Shown: positions 22,111 to 29,539 of the stretch, piece by piece
Layout of the letters: every line of letters starts with the position of its first letter
How positions within the stretch are numbered: the stretch's first letter is position 1
Notes under the pieces: generated by a model
Seen by the model: only the letters and a program-made list of their open reading frames with translations
Told to the model about the DNA's origin: nothing
Databases searched by the model: none
Assembly (NCBI GenBank): GCA_031292055.1
Contig: JARLHV010000021.1
Coordinates: forward strand, 1-38,007
Direction: 5' to 3'
From: Desulfosporosinus sp.
GTDB lineage: Bacteria; Bacillota; Desulfitobacteriia; Desulfitobacteriales; Desulfitobacteriaceae
DNA length: 38,007 nt
Translations under genes and position numbers: made by a program

Positions 22111-22299
22111 TTATCTCATTCCAGCGTAGTCATAAAACCTTGTGGGCGAAATATAGTAGGTCCACTTCGTACTTAATTTCACCGCTGATCCGAAAGGTAA
22201 AATTCCTCTCTGTAAGCCAATCCGGATGAATTGCTTTGATTTGTTAAGCAGCTCCGCTGCCTCTTGAACCGATAGGCTTTTTCCGTTAGTTTCCGTCAT
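22111..22299 (-). CDS. Excisionase-like helix-turn-helix protein (62 aa)
   Basis: LSVQEAAELLNKSKQFIRIGLQRGILPFG is a winged helix-turn-helix of the MerR/excisionase type, followed by a short strand wing (KWTYYISPTRFYDYAG). Size and position next to the Cro-like gene fit an excisionase or a small early regulator. RBS GGAGTTGATTAAGA. The exact role cannot be told from the sequence. Confidence 0.65.
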   Translation of the reverse strand: MTETNGKSLSVQEAAELLNKSKQFIRIGLQRGILPFGSAVKLSTKWTYYISPTRFYDYAGMR

Positions 22300-22348
22300 T
22301 CTTAATCAACTCCAATTTATTTGCATAATTAAGCCGAGCTAGGACAAG

Positions 22349-22597
22349 CTAGTAGGTATCTGTGTCATCCCTCTCTCTTGCGGCATCGCTTTTTAACAAC
22401 TTATGGTTGTTGAAAATGTCAAAAAAAAGTTCCTCCATTGGTATCCCTGAATCATTCGCAATTTGCTTCATCATGGCTGGGCACGGAGCAGAACCAGACT
22501 TTTCCCATTTACTCCACGCTTGTTGCGTCACGCCATACATGGCTGCCATATTTTCCTGTGAACGCGTTCCGCGGTATCCTATTAATTTATCCCTCAA
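22349..22597 (-). CDS. Cro-like XRE-family repressor
   Basis: The 82-residue protein has an XRE helix-turn-helix (RSQENMAAMYGVTQQAWSKWEKSG), closely parallel to that of the divergent repressor (TQQAVNKWESG in the repressor). It is the first gene of the leftward early operon. The start is TTG 22597 behind AAAAGGAGG. One copy of the operator lies inside the 3' part of the gene (22396-22410). Confidence 0.8.
   Translation of the reverse strand: MRDKLIGYRGTRSQENMAAMYGVTQQAWSKWEKSGSAPCPAMMKQIANDSGIPMEELFFDIFNNHKLLKSDAARERDDTDTY
22396..22410. promoter_or_regulatory. Operator O5 (intragenic)
   Basis: ACAACTTATGGTTGT has both conserved arms of the operator found four times upstream. It lies inside the Cro-like gene about 185 bases downstream of the early transcript start, where bound repressor could loop or block elongation. 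Confidence 0.65.
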
Positions 22598-22615
22598 TTC
22601 CTCTGCCTCCTTTTA

Positions 22616-22630
22616 ACAACCCTTAGTTGT
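22616..22630. promoter_or_regulatory. Operator O1
   Basis: ACAACCCTTAGTTGT is a palindrome with arms ACAAC/GTTGT. It lies between the predicted leftward transcript start and the RBS of the Cro-like gene. Confidence 0.75.
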
Positions 22631-22641
22631 TTCGTTAATTT

Positions 22642-22670
22642 ATTATCTCACAACCTATAGTTGTTGTCAA
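22642..22670 (-). promoter_or_regulatory. Early leftward promoter (PR-type)
   Basis: On the minus strand TTGACA (22670-22665), a 17-base spacer and GATAAT (22647-22642) form a near-perfect sigma-A promoter reading into the Cro-like gene. Operator O2 occupies the spacer. Confidence 0.88.
22650..22664. promoter_or_regulatory. Operator O2 (inside the early promoter spacer)
   Basis: ACAACCTATAGTTGT lies exactly between the -35 and -10 of the early promoter, so a bound repressor must exclude RNA polymerase. Confidence 0.85.
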
Positions 22671-22679
22671 TATTATTAA

Positions 22680-22694
22680 ACAACTTTTTATTGT
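22680..22694. promoter_or_regulatory. Operator O3 (degenerate)
   Basis: ACAACTTTTTATTGT keeps one perfect arm and one arm with a single change. Its distance of 30 bases from O2 and 29 from O4 matches the regular spacing of the array. Confidence 0.6.
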
Positions 22695-22708
22695 ATTTGT
22701 AGAATGCT

Positions 22709-22728
22709 ACAACGCATAGTTGTATAAT
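22709..22728 (+). promoter_or_regulatory. Operator O4 with repressor-gene -10 box
   Basis: Operator ACAACGCATAGTTGT (22709-22723) touches TATAAT (22723-22728), the likely -10 of the repressor gene, whose -35 is weak. This suggests autoregulation of the repressor. Confidence 0.65.
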
Positions 22729-22753
22729 TACATTAGATTATTCGGAGGTGGTT

Positions 22754-23188
22754 GTGATTAGTATTATAGGAACAAGGATTAAAGAGGAACGGAATAAAAA
22801 GGGGTTATCTCAGGAAGAATTAGGCAAACGTTTCTCAATAACGCAACAAGCGGTAAATAAATGGGAATCTGGCAAGTCTGGTCCTGATCCAGAGATGATA
22901 AAGAATTTAGCTGATTTTTTTGAGTGTTCAGCAGATTCTTTAGTTGGAACAATCCCGCTTTCGCCCACTTCCACTAACCCCTCGTCTCTCACCCTAAAAG
23001 ACGAACGAGACGTTGCCAGGGACATAGAGAAAATCCTCTCCGACCTCGAAAGCGATGAATCTCTTGCCTTCAACGGGGAACCCTTAGACGATGAAACAAA
23101 GGAACTCATGCGCATTTCACTTGAGAACTCAATGAGGCTCGCGGTGCAGCTTGCGAAGAAGAAGTTTACCCCTAAAAAGTATCGGTAA
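22754..23188 (+). CDS. CI-like XRE-family prophage repressor
   Basis: The N-terminal helix-turn-helix (IGTRIKEERNKKGLSQEELG, SITQQAVNKWESGKSGPD) is standard XRE. The C-terminal part is short and charged with no peptidase dyad, so inactivation probably relies on the ImmA-like protease coded next, not on RecA-driven self-cleavage. The start is GTG 22754, five bases after GGAGG; GTG 22748 is inside that motif. It reads away from the Cro-like gene across the operator array. Confidence 0.88.
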   Translation: MISIIGTRIKEERNKKGLSQEELGKRFSITQQAVNKWESGKSGPDPEMIKNLADFFECSADSLVGTIPLSPTSTNPSSLTLKDERDVARDIEKILSDLESDESLAFNGEPLDDETKELMRISLENSMRLAVQLAKKKFTPKKYR

Positions 23189-23210
23189 CGCTTTTTATGG
23201 AGGTTCATGC

Positions 23211-23648
23211 ATGGACAGAATTAAGCAGATTGTGGACAAACTCGTTCGCAAGTATAAAACAAATGACCCTTTTGAGATTGCAGATTTCAAGGGAATTATA
23301 ATCCTAAGGGAACCCTTGGGCAGTACGCTTGGGTACCATAGTTCCTATAGACGACACCGATTTATTCACATTAATAGTGATTCGAATAAAATGGATCAAC
23401 TTTTCACCTGTGCCCATGAGTTGGCGCACGACATCCTGCATCCAAGGGCCAATACTCCTTTTTTAAGAGCAAACACTTTGTTCTCTATTGATAGGATTGA
23501 GCATGAAGCAAATAGATTCGCGGTGGAGTTGCTTCTTCCCGACTGGATACTGCGCCAGTATATGAACACCGCGTGCACAATAGAAGAGATTGCATCAACG
23601 AGGGGGGTTCCGTCCGAATTAGCTAGGTTGAAAAGATTTACTAAGTGA
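23211..23648 (+). CDS. ImmA/IrrE-family metallopeptidase
   Basis: The 145-residue protein has the zinc site HELAH at residues 69-73 (CAHELAHDIL) and the downstream glutamate-containing helix IEHEANRFAVELLLP. This family cleaves the partner XRE repressor to induce the element, as ImmA does with ImmR on ICEBs1. ATG 23211 lies seven bases after TGGAGG; an earlier ATG at 23151 lies inside the repressor gene. Repressor, protease and integrase are coded in one direction. Confidence 0.92.
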   Translation: MDRIKQIVDKLVRKYKTNDPFEIADFKGIIILREPLGSTLGYHSSYRRHRFIHINSDSNKMDQLFTCAHELAHDILHPRANTPFLRANTLFSIDRIEHEANRFAVELLLPDWILRQYMNTACTIEEIASTRGVPSELARLKRFTK

Positions 23649-23760
23649 TGAAGCAATAATGGAAAAATATGCACTCAATGAAGAGGGTATATTTTTTACC
23701 CTTCGCAGGGAACATTAGTTCCTAAGTTCACGATTAAATAGAACAGGAGGACTATCGATC

Positions 23761-24783
23761 ATGCGTAACCCTAACGGGTATGGTTGCGTATTCAGGCTCT
23801 CCGGTAAAAGGAGAAAACCCTTTGGAGTTAGGTTAACCACTGGATGGTCCGACGATGGCAAGCAACTCTATCGGAATCTTGGATACTACGAAACTCGCCC
23901 TAAAGCCCTAATTGCACTTGCTGAGTTCAATAAGAACCCCTACACGCTGGAAGCATCTACGGTGACATTCTCTGAAGTATTTCAGAAATGGTCAGAACAA
24001 AAGTTTAGCAAGGCAACAAAGTCAACAATCAATGGATATAACGCTGCCTATAAACTATCGGCTGAACTATTTGACTTAAAGTTTGTGGAAATAAAAAAAC
24101 CACACATGCAAAGTGTGATAGATCAGTGCGAACGAGGACATGGGACCTTGAGGAAAATCAAAGTGCTCTTCAATCAGCTTTTCAAGTACGCACTCGAAAC
24201 TGATATTGTGACTAAGGATTATTCCAGGTTCGTAGAGATTGGTGAGAATGAAGCCGAAAATACCAGGAAGCCATTCACTGATGAAGAGATACAATCGCTC
24301 TTCAGCAACGTGGATAGAATGGATTTCATTGATACAGTTTTAATCCTGATTTATACAGGATTTAGAATTGGCGAATTACTTTTAATGAAAACAGCCGATA
24401 TTGATATTGAAAATCGTACTATGAAGGGTGGGCTTAAGACTGCAGCAGGGAAGAACCGAATCGTGCCAATCAATAAAAAGATCCTCCCATTTGTAGCTAG
24501 GAGAAAGTCAGAAGGCCATGAGTTCTTAATCACCAATCACGAAGAAAAACAAATGAGGTATTGGAACTACTACGAAGAAAAATGGAAGGTTATTATGACT
24601 CAGCTAGGACTTGATCACAAACCACACGATTGCCGCCACACCTTCGCCACGCTAATGGACAATGCAGGAGCCAATAAAGTAAGTATTAAACGTATTATGG
24701 GTCATGCGAGTACAGATATTACCGACAAGGTATATACGCACAAAGATATCGAAGAGCTAACGAAAGCGATAGATTTAATCTAA
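23761..24783 (+). CDS. int: Tyrosine recombinase (prophage integrase)
   Basis: The 340-residue protein has an arm-binding N-terminus (PFGVRLTTGWSDDGKQLYRN), a core-binding domain from about residue 65, and all catalytic residues: R202 (TGFRIGE), K226 (GGLKTAAGKN), H289-x-x-R292 (HDCRHTF), H315 (GHAS) and Y325 (YTHKD). It integrates and, with an excisionase, removes the prophage. The start follows AGGAGGACTATCGATC. It ends about 80 bases before the rpsI terminator, so the right attachment site must be close. Confidence 0.95.
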   Translation: MRNPNGYGCVFRLSGKRRKPFGVRLTTGWSDDGKQLYRNLGYYETRPKALIALAEFNKNPYTLEASTVTFSEVFQKWSEQKFSKATKSTINGYNAAYKLSAELFDLKFVEIKKPHMQSVIDQCERGHGTLRKIKVLFNQLFKYALETDIVTKDYSRFVEIGENEAENTRKPFTDEEIQSLFSNVDRMDFIDTVLILIYTGFRIGELLLMKTADIDIENRTMKGGLKTAAGKNRIVPINKKILPFVARRKSEGHEFLITNHEEKQMRYWNYYEEKWKVIMTQLGLDHKPHDCRHTFATLMDNAGANKVSIKRIMGHASTDITDKVYTHKDIEELTKAIDLI

Positions 24784-24784
24784 T

Positions 24785-24821
24785 TTCCTTGTGTATTATG
24801 TGTGTATTTCTTGTCTATTTT
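24785..24821. repeat. Imperfect 15-bp direct repeats just past the integrase
   Basis: TTCCTTGTGTATTAT (24785-24799) and TTTCTTGTCTATTTT (24807-24821) agree at 12 of 15 positions. They might be integrase-binding sites next to attR. The match is modest and the region is T-rich, so chance is not excluded. Confidence 0.3.
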
Positions 24822-24860
24822 CGTTCAAATTCAAGGGGTACCGATAGGGTCTTAAAAATA

Positions 24861-24891
24861 AGAAAACCCCCAAACCGCAAGGGTCTGAGGG
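24861..24891 (-). terminator. Terminator of the rplM-rpsI operon
   Basis: CCCCCAAACC (24867-24876) pairs with GGTCTGAGGG (24882-24891) apart from two mismatches, and TTTT follows on the minus strand. It lies about 20 bases after the rpsI stop and marks host sequence, so the prophage boundary is to its left. Confidence 0.85.
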
Positions 24892-24909
24892 CATCGTGAT
24901 TTTAACGAA

Positions 24910-25305
24910 TTAACGTTTCGAAAATTGTGGAGCTTTACGAGCTTTCTTTAAGCCGTATTTACGACGTTCCTTCATACGTGGGTCACGCGTGAGGAAACCA
25001 GCTCTCTTAAGACTGGGGCGGAGACTGGCATCTGCCTTCAGTAAAGCTCGGGCAATACCTAAACGTATTGCACCAGCTTGACCTGTGGTGCCGCCCCCGT
25101 GGGCGAGAGCGATAACATCATATTTTGCAAGCGTATCTGTGATGTTAAATGGTTGTTGCACAATCATCTCCAGTGTTTTCTTGCCGAAATACTCCGCTAC
25201 TTCACGTTTGTTAATCATGAACTTACCTTCACCAGGAATAAGACGAACGCGAGCGACTGCATTTTTGCGTCGTCCTGTCGCAGCATATTGTAATTGAGTT
25301 GCCAT
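24910..25305 (-). CDS. rpsI: 30S ribosomal protein S9
   Basis: Its 131 residues show all S9 hallmarks: [20 protein letters not shown], the [21 protein letters not shown] glycine-rich loop and a C-terminal tail [12 protein letters not shown] that reaches the ribosomal P site. RBS GGAGGAAGTAAAAC. It is the second gene of the rplM-rpsI pair and the last host gene before the prophage. Confidence 0.98.
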   Translation of the reverse strand: MATQLQYAATGRRKNAVARVRLIPGEGKFMINKREVAEYFGKKTLEMIVQQPFNITDTLAKYDVIALAHGGGTTGQAGAIRLGIARALLKADASLRPSLKRAGFLTRDPRMKERRKYGLKKARKAPQFSKR

Positions 25306-25328
25306 GTTTTACTTCCTCCTTCCTAAAT

Positions 25329-25766
25329 CTATTGAATCGTCCAGATTTCAGGTTGTTGAGCTTGATGGGGGTGTGTTTCTCCTTTGTACACTTTTAACTT
25401 TGTGTACATCTGAGCGCCCAACTTGTTATGAGGAAGCATTCCCTTCACAGCATGTTCCATAGCTCGTTCTGGCATAATCTGCATTAACTTTTTATAAGGA
25501 ACTTCTTTTAACCCACCAGGAAATCCAGAGTGACGACGATACATCTTATCGTTAAGTTTATTACCAGTTAAGACTAATTTTTCAGCATTGATAATTATGA
25601 CATGATCCCCAGTATCAACATTAGGGGTGAATGTCGGTTTATGTTTACCTCTTAGAAGACGTGCTGCTTCAGTAGCAATACGACCCAAGGGGATTCCTGC
25701 AGCGTCAATAATAAACCATTTGCGATCTTGGTCTTGGTCTTGTGCTTTCGCAAAAAACGTGGTCAT
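25329..25766 (-). CDS. rplM: 50S ribosomal protein L13
   Basis: The L13 signatures are present: [49 protein letters not shown] and a C-terminal [21 protein letters not shown]13 is an early assembly protein of the 50S subunit. It has 145 residues, about normal; the N-terminal [13 protein letters not shown] has a slightly repeated linker. It has its own promoter and a ~120-base leader with a duplicated 16-mer. Confidence 0.98.
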   Translation of the reverse strand: MTTFFAKAQDQDQDRKWFIIDAAGIPLGRIATEAARLLRGKHKPTFTPNVDTGDHVIIINAEKLVLTGNKLNDKMYRRHSGFPGGLKEVPYKKLMQIMPERAMEHAVKGMLPHNKLGAQMYTKLKVYKGETHPHQAQQPEIWTIQ

Positions 25767-25810
25767 GACTTTCCCTCCAATTTAGCAGTTTTCTGTTTTT
25801 ATCACACTAG

Positions 25811-25861
25811 CATGGGGCTCAATCATGCTCGCGATATACCAAGGTCATGGGGCTCAATCAT
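25811..25861 (-). repeat. Two 16-bp direct repeats in the rplM leader
   Basis: CATGGGGCTCAATCAT occurs exactly at 25811-25826 and 25846-25861, 35 bases apart, inside the 5' untranslated region of rplM. Firmicute rplM mRNAs are known to carry an L13-binding leader, but I cannot match this sequence to that structure with confidence. Confidence 0.75.
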
Positions 25862-25888
25862 AGCCAAGGCATAAAAACTCATATTGCT

Positions 25889-25917
25889 ATTCTATTTTAA
25901 TTTCTATCTCTTGTCAA
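25889..25917 (-). promoter_or_regulatory. Promoter of rplM-rpsI
   Basis: On the minus strand TTGACA (25917-25912), 17 bases, TAGAAT (25894-25889) is an almost perfect sigma-A promoter. Transcription would start near 25882, giving a leader of roughly 115 bases before rplM. Confidence 0.9.
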
Positions 25918-25982
25918 GTATTTTCGTACTTGATTTACGATATTTGTTTATCAATAGTTGAACCACGAACCTCGATTAACGG

Positions 25983-26774
25983 TTAATGACCCGCCGACAA
26001 AAGGTCTTCAAAAATCTCAAATGGACTTTCTTCCGTATAATGCACATGAACAAGGCTTAAGCCGTGCGCCTGTGCTATCATTCTGGCCCGTTTGCGATCC
26101 TGACTGGCTATAATTTCTGGAATCTCTTGAGGAGAAATCCGACCTTTTCCCACATCCATTAATGTTCCAACCATAATACGAACCATATGGTAGAGAAACC
26201 CATCTCCTACGCAGGATACTCTAATTAAACCTTGATCTTTTCTGACGAGACAGCGATAAATCGTTCGTTCAAACGTCTTACTTGCCCCACCAGCTGCCGC
26301 AAAGGTTTTGAAATTATGACGTCCCTCCAAAAGTTTTCCTGCCTTCTGCATCTCTGCCACATTTAAGGGAATAGGCACATGAGAGGCATAAAGGCGCGTA
26401 AAGACGTTGGGGATGGGGTTATTGTCCATCTGGTAATCGTAGCGTTTCCACTTTGCTGACCAGCGAGCATTAAAGTCATCCGAAACCTGTTCGGCCTGAA
26501 GTATACGTATATCCCTGGGCAACATGCTATTAAAGGCCTTGGGGATTTTTTCTTCCGGGATCCTTGCCGAAGTCATAAAATTCACAACTTGTCCGGAGGC
26601 ATGCACGCCGGTATCCGTCCGGCCTGCCGTAGCTAGAGTTACCTCTTCTTCGACCAATTTCGCCCATACTGCTTCCAAGGTTCCCTGCACAGTAGGGCCA
26701 TGAGTTTCATGCTGTCGCTGGAAGCCATGATAGTTCGTTCCGTCATATGCTAATAGTAACCTAATGTTTCGCAT
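25983..26774 (-). CDS. truA: tRNA pseudouridine(38-40) synthase
   Basis: Its 263 residues carry the TruA motifs: LLAYDGTNYHGFQRQ, the catalytic aspartate D54 in GRTDTGVHASGQV, and FLYHMVRIMVGTLMDVG. It modifies U38-U40 in tRNA anticodon arms. The gene follows ecfT in the usual Firmicute order rplQ-ecf-truA-rplM-rpsI. Its end lies just upstream of the rplM promoter region. Confidence 0.97.
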   Translation of the reverse strand: MRNIRLLLAYDGTNYHGFQRQHETHGPTVQGTLEAVWAKLVEEEVTLATAGRTDTGVHASGQVVNFMTSARIPEEKIPKAFNSMLPRDIRILQAEQVSDDFNARWSAKWKRYDYQMDNNPIPNVFTRLYASHVPIPLNVAEMQKAGKLLEGRHNFKTFAAAGGASKTFERTIYRCLVRKDQGLIRVSCVGDGFLYHMVRIMVGTLMDVGKGRISPQEIPEIIASQDRKRARMIAQAHGLSLVHVHYTEESPFEIFEDLLSAGH

Positions 26775-26810
26775 TGCTGATCCTAGCCTCCGCTACGTCT
26801 GGATTTCAAT

Positions 26811-27575
26811 CTATCTCCAGATCAAAAGTAATATTCCCCAAACTCCTACGATCAGAACTCCCCAGCGATCCTTAGAAGTCCGCTCATGAAATATGAGCGT
26901 TCGATAGTTGCCCGAGCCATAGCCTCGAGCCATCAAGTTTTCAGCAAGTTCTTCTGCCCGTCTCAAACTAAGCAAAATCAGCGGCACAATGAGCTGAGTT
27001 AACTCCCAGGATTGTCTAAGCCTCGAAAGAGGCCACTCGCTTTTTAAGACCCTGACTTTCCAAATTAAGGTTGCTTCTTCCCCAATCAAGGGAATAAAGC
27101 GCAGGGTTAAGGTAAGTAAAAGCGCAAAATCAGCGGCTTTTGGCGTAATTCGAATGAACGGGTTAAAAAAGTAGGCTATTCCTAGCCCTTGCTCAAGGGG
27201 CATAGTAACTGCCGTATAAAGACGGGTCAATCCAAAGACCAAGGCGATGCGCCAGAGCATTTCACCGGCTTGTACTAAACCACTTCGAGACCAATGACCA
27301 AACCAAAAAGCACTGTTTTCTGGCCAAACCCACCCTGCTGCCAGGCCGTAAAATAACCCCATCCAGACAAGGACAACTATGAGCGAACGATAGATAGATA
27401 GAGAAGTACGACTCAAAAACACAAGGCTTAGGAGAGCAAAGGAGCTTAAGGCAAGACCTTGCCACCGGGTTATTGTCATTAAGAGAGATAAAGCGGCTAA
27501 CCCGCCAACCTTTACCCTCGGATCAAGACGGTGCAACAAACTGTTACCTGGACAATAGAGTTCAAAAACTTTGAT
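26811..27575 (-). CDS. ecfT: Energy-coupling factor transporter transmembrane protein EcfT (start codon uncertain)
   Basis: The sequence from VFELYCPGNSLLHRLDPRVKVG onward is typical EcfT. It has several membrane segments, a cytoplasmic helix pair with ARG motifs (RVLKSEWPLSRLR; LMARGYGSG) that contact the ATPases, and about 254 residues as expected. Family similarity begins at about 27575, just downstream of a perfect AAAGGAGGG, but the in-frame codon there is ATC. The nearest standard starts are GTG/TTG far upstream inside ecfA (the open frame reaches 27689) or TTG within the conserved GNSLLHR. Either a rare ATC start or a base error is likely. It forms the ECF vitamin/metal uptake module with EcfA. 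Confidence 0.85.
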   Translation of the reverse strand: MKVFELYCPGNSLLHRLDPRVKVGGLAALSLLMTITRWQGLALSSFALLSLVFLSRTSLSIYRSLIVVLVWMGLFYGLAAGWVWPENSAFWFGHWSRSGLVQAGEMLWRIALVFGLTRLYTAVTMPLEQGLGIAYFFNPFIRITPKAADFALLLTLTLRFIPLIGEEATLIWKVRVLKSEWPLSRLRQSWELTQLIVPLILLSLRRAEELAENLMARGYGSGNYRTLIFHERTSKDRWGVLIVGVWGILLLIWR

Positions 27576-27592
27576 ACTCTGCTCTCCCTCCT

Positions 27593-29065
27593 TTAGCAGC
27601 GGACACCTGCTGCTCGAAATTGTTCCTGATGCTCTTGCCAACACTGTATAGAGCAATCCAAAATCACGTTTCCACTCTCTACCAGCCAAATCCGGTCGGC
27701 GTCCTGCAAGACCTCTCTTAGATCGTGAGTTACATATAAAATCGTTATATCATTCCATGCTGAAATTATCGTCTGAATCCCTGCTCGACTCGTTGCATCA
27801 AGTCCAATTAAAGGCTCATCCAGTAAGAGAATCTCTGGAGCGGTTCGCAAGGCTGCTGCTAGGGCAATCTTTTGGCGTTCTCCCCCACTCAAGCGTTCAG
27901 GAGCGACCTCTGCCAAACTTACTGAGAGGCCAAATTCCTCTAATACAGCTAATTTCTCCTGGGTTTTAATCTTCAACTCTTGCCTGGAATCACTATAGAA
28001 AATCTCGTGATAAACACTACGACCAATCAGGTATTCTCCCGCCTCTTGCAGTACTAAACGTATTTTTCTGCGCAGAGTATTTAAACTGACTTTGCTAACT
28101 TGTACTCCACCCACCATAAGTTGCCCTTCATTGGGCAAGATAAGCCCTATCACACTTTCTAAAAGCGTCGTTTTTCCTGAACCTGAAGGACCAACTATGC
28201 CAATAAACTCGCCTGCTCTTACGACCTTATCGAGCTGCAGACGGGATACATAGTTCGTCTGTTTCCATTCCAAGACAGGTCGTCTCAGTACTGCCTTTGG
28301 CCTTGCCAAACCCACTACGTCTTTAATCTGTAGATATTTCGGTGTTAGCGAGATCGGCTTGGCATATACTTCGCCAAGGCCATACAGCGCACACTTCTCT
28401 CTGTTGGCAAAAACGTCGCTCGGCTTACCAAGGTCTGCAAGCTTCCCATTTTGGATAATTAGTAGACGATTGGCTTGGCTTGCTAATTCCCAGTCATGGG
28501 TAATCCAAAGTTGCCCTGTTTCAGTGCGAGCTTGAAATAGCAGCTCCAATACCTTCGCTTGAGCGCGTGTATCGAGCATGGTTAAGGCTTCATCTAAAAT
28601 AAGGAACGCTGGCTGCAGGGCTAAAATAGCTGCCGTCACGAGCCTTTGTCGTTCCCCACCCGAAAGCGTTGCAGGGGACTGATCTTCTTTACCCCCTAAG
28701 CCTACGCTGATCGCCAACTCCCGCACTCTATTTTGTACCGCATGACTAGTCATGCCAAGGTTCATAAGCCCAAAGCCTAATTCTTCAGCGACGGTTGCCC
28801 CAATCGTTTGTCGACGAGGATGTTGCCCAACAAGGCCAATCTCCTGCCAGCGCTTTACTGTGTTCCAATCACAAACTGTACCGTCAAGGGCGAGACGGAT
28901 CTGCCCTCCCTCAGGCTCAATTAAACCGGCCAAAAGATGGGCCAAGGTGGATTTTCCAGATCCGTTGGCGCCCATAAGCGCGATGATCTCGCCCTGGTGC
29001 CAGTCAAAATCCACTCCATTCACTATCTTGCCATAACGAATGTTCTGCACCTGTAGCACTTTCAT
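27593..29065 (-). CDS. ecfA: Fused EcfA1-EcfA2 ATP-binding protein
   Basis: Two complete ABC ATPase domains are joined in one 490-residue chain. Domain 1 has Walker A GANGSGKST (32-40), signature LSGGERQRL, Walker B LILDEA and H-loop THDWE. Domain 2 has Walker A GPSGSGKTT (292-300), signature LSGGERQKI (from 392), Walker B LLLDEPL and THDLRE. In most Firmicutes these are separate ecfA1 and ecfA2 genes at this exact position between rplQ and ecfT. The linker (about 225-280) is not conserved. It powers group II ECF importers together with EcfT. Confidence 0.93.
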   Translation of the reverse strand: MKVLQVQNIRYGKIVNGVDFDWHQGEIIALMGANGSGKSTLAHLLAGLIEPEGGQIRLALDGTVCDWNTVKRWQEIGLVGQHPRRQTIGATVAEELGFGLMNLGMTSHAVQNRVRELAISVGLGGKEDQSPATLSGGERQRLVTAAILALQPAFLILDEALTMLDTRAQAKVLELLFQARTETGQLWITHDWELASQANRLLIIQNGKLADLGKPSDVFANREKCALYGLGEVYAKPISLTPKYLQIKDVVGLARPKAVLRRPVLEWKQTNYVSRLQLDKVVRAGEFIGIVGPSGSGKTTLLESVIGLILPNEGQLMVGGVQVSKVSLNTLRRKIRLVLQEAGEYLIGRSVYHEIFYSDSRQELKIKTQEKLAVLEEFGLSVSLAEVAPERLSGGERQKIALAAALRTAPEILLLDEPLIGLDATSRAGIQTIISAWNDITILYVTHDLREVLQDADRIWLVESGNVILDCSIQCWQEHQEQFRAAGVRC

Positions 29066-29120
29066 TGGTCGAGATCACTCCCTTACTAATTGAGAAAGCT
29101 CGAATACCAACACCGTCAGC

Positions 29121-29163
29121 AAAGGCCGGCCTGCTTAAACAATGTTTAAGCAACCCGGCCTTT
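29121..29163 (-). terminator. Long hairpin after rplQ, likely terminator
   Basis: AAAGGCCGG (29121-29129) pairs with CCGGCCTTT (29155-29163), continued by an inner TGCTTAAAC/GTTTAAGCA stem. It stands between rplQ and ecfA. The following T-run is short, so it may only partly stop transcription into the ecf genes. Confidence 0.65.
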
Positions 29164-29174
29164 AACAACTCGCA

Positions 29175-29513
29175 TTATACGAGTTCGATGATTACCATTG
29201 TGGCAGCATCTCCTCGACGTAAGCCGAGTTTCATGATACGAGTATAGCCTCCCTGACGGTCAGCATATTTCGGCGCAATGATATCAAACAATTTTGTAAC
29301 AACATCTTCGTCCATGAGATAAGCCATCGTTGAACGACGTGCTGCCAAGTCGCCTTGCTTGCCAAGTGAAATCATCTTCTCAGCAATAGCATTCAGTTCT
29401 TTGGCACGTGCTTCGGTCGTTTGAATACGCTCATGTCTTAACAGGGAAGTGACAATGTTACGCAACATTGCCCCGCGATGACCTGTGTTTTTTCCCAACT
29501 TGCGGTAAGCCAA
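29175..29513 (-). CDS. rplQ: 50S ribosomal protein L17
   Basis: L17 is recognised by [38 protein letters not shown] and a C-terminal [19 protein letters not shown]. Length 112 is normal. The start is TTG 29513 after GGAGGGGAATGTAA. It ends the alpha operon after rpoA. Confidence 0.98.
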   Translation of the reverse strand: MAYRKLGKNTGHRGAMLRNIVTSLLRHERIQTTEARAKELNAIAEKMISLGKQGDLAARRSTMAYLMDEDVVTKLFDIIAPKYADRQGGYTRIMKLGLRRGDAATMVIIELV

Positions 29514-29539
29514 TTACATTCCCCTCCTTTTGCACCGAA

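Noticed and set aside
25811..25861. 16-bp repeats in the rplM leader considered as prophage attachment sites
   Set aside because: They lie about 1 kb inside host genes, beyond the rpsI terminator, and are only 35 bases apart.
28752..29036. Plus-strand open frame opposite the first ABC domain of ecfA
   Set aside because: The other strand encodes intact Walker and signature motifs; this frame shows only proline- and arginine-rich mirror codons.
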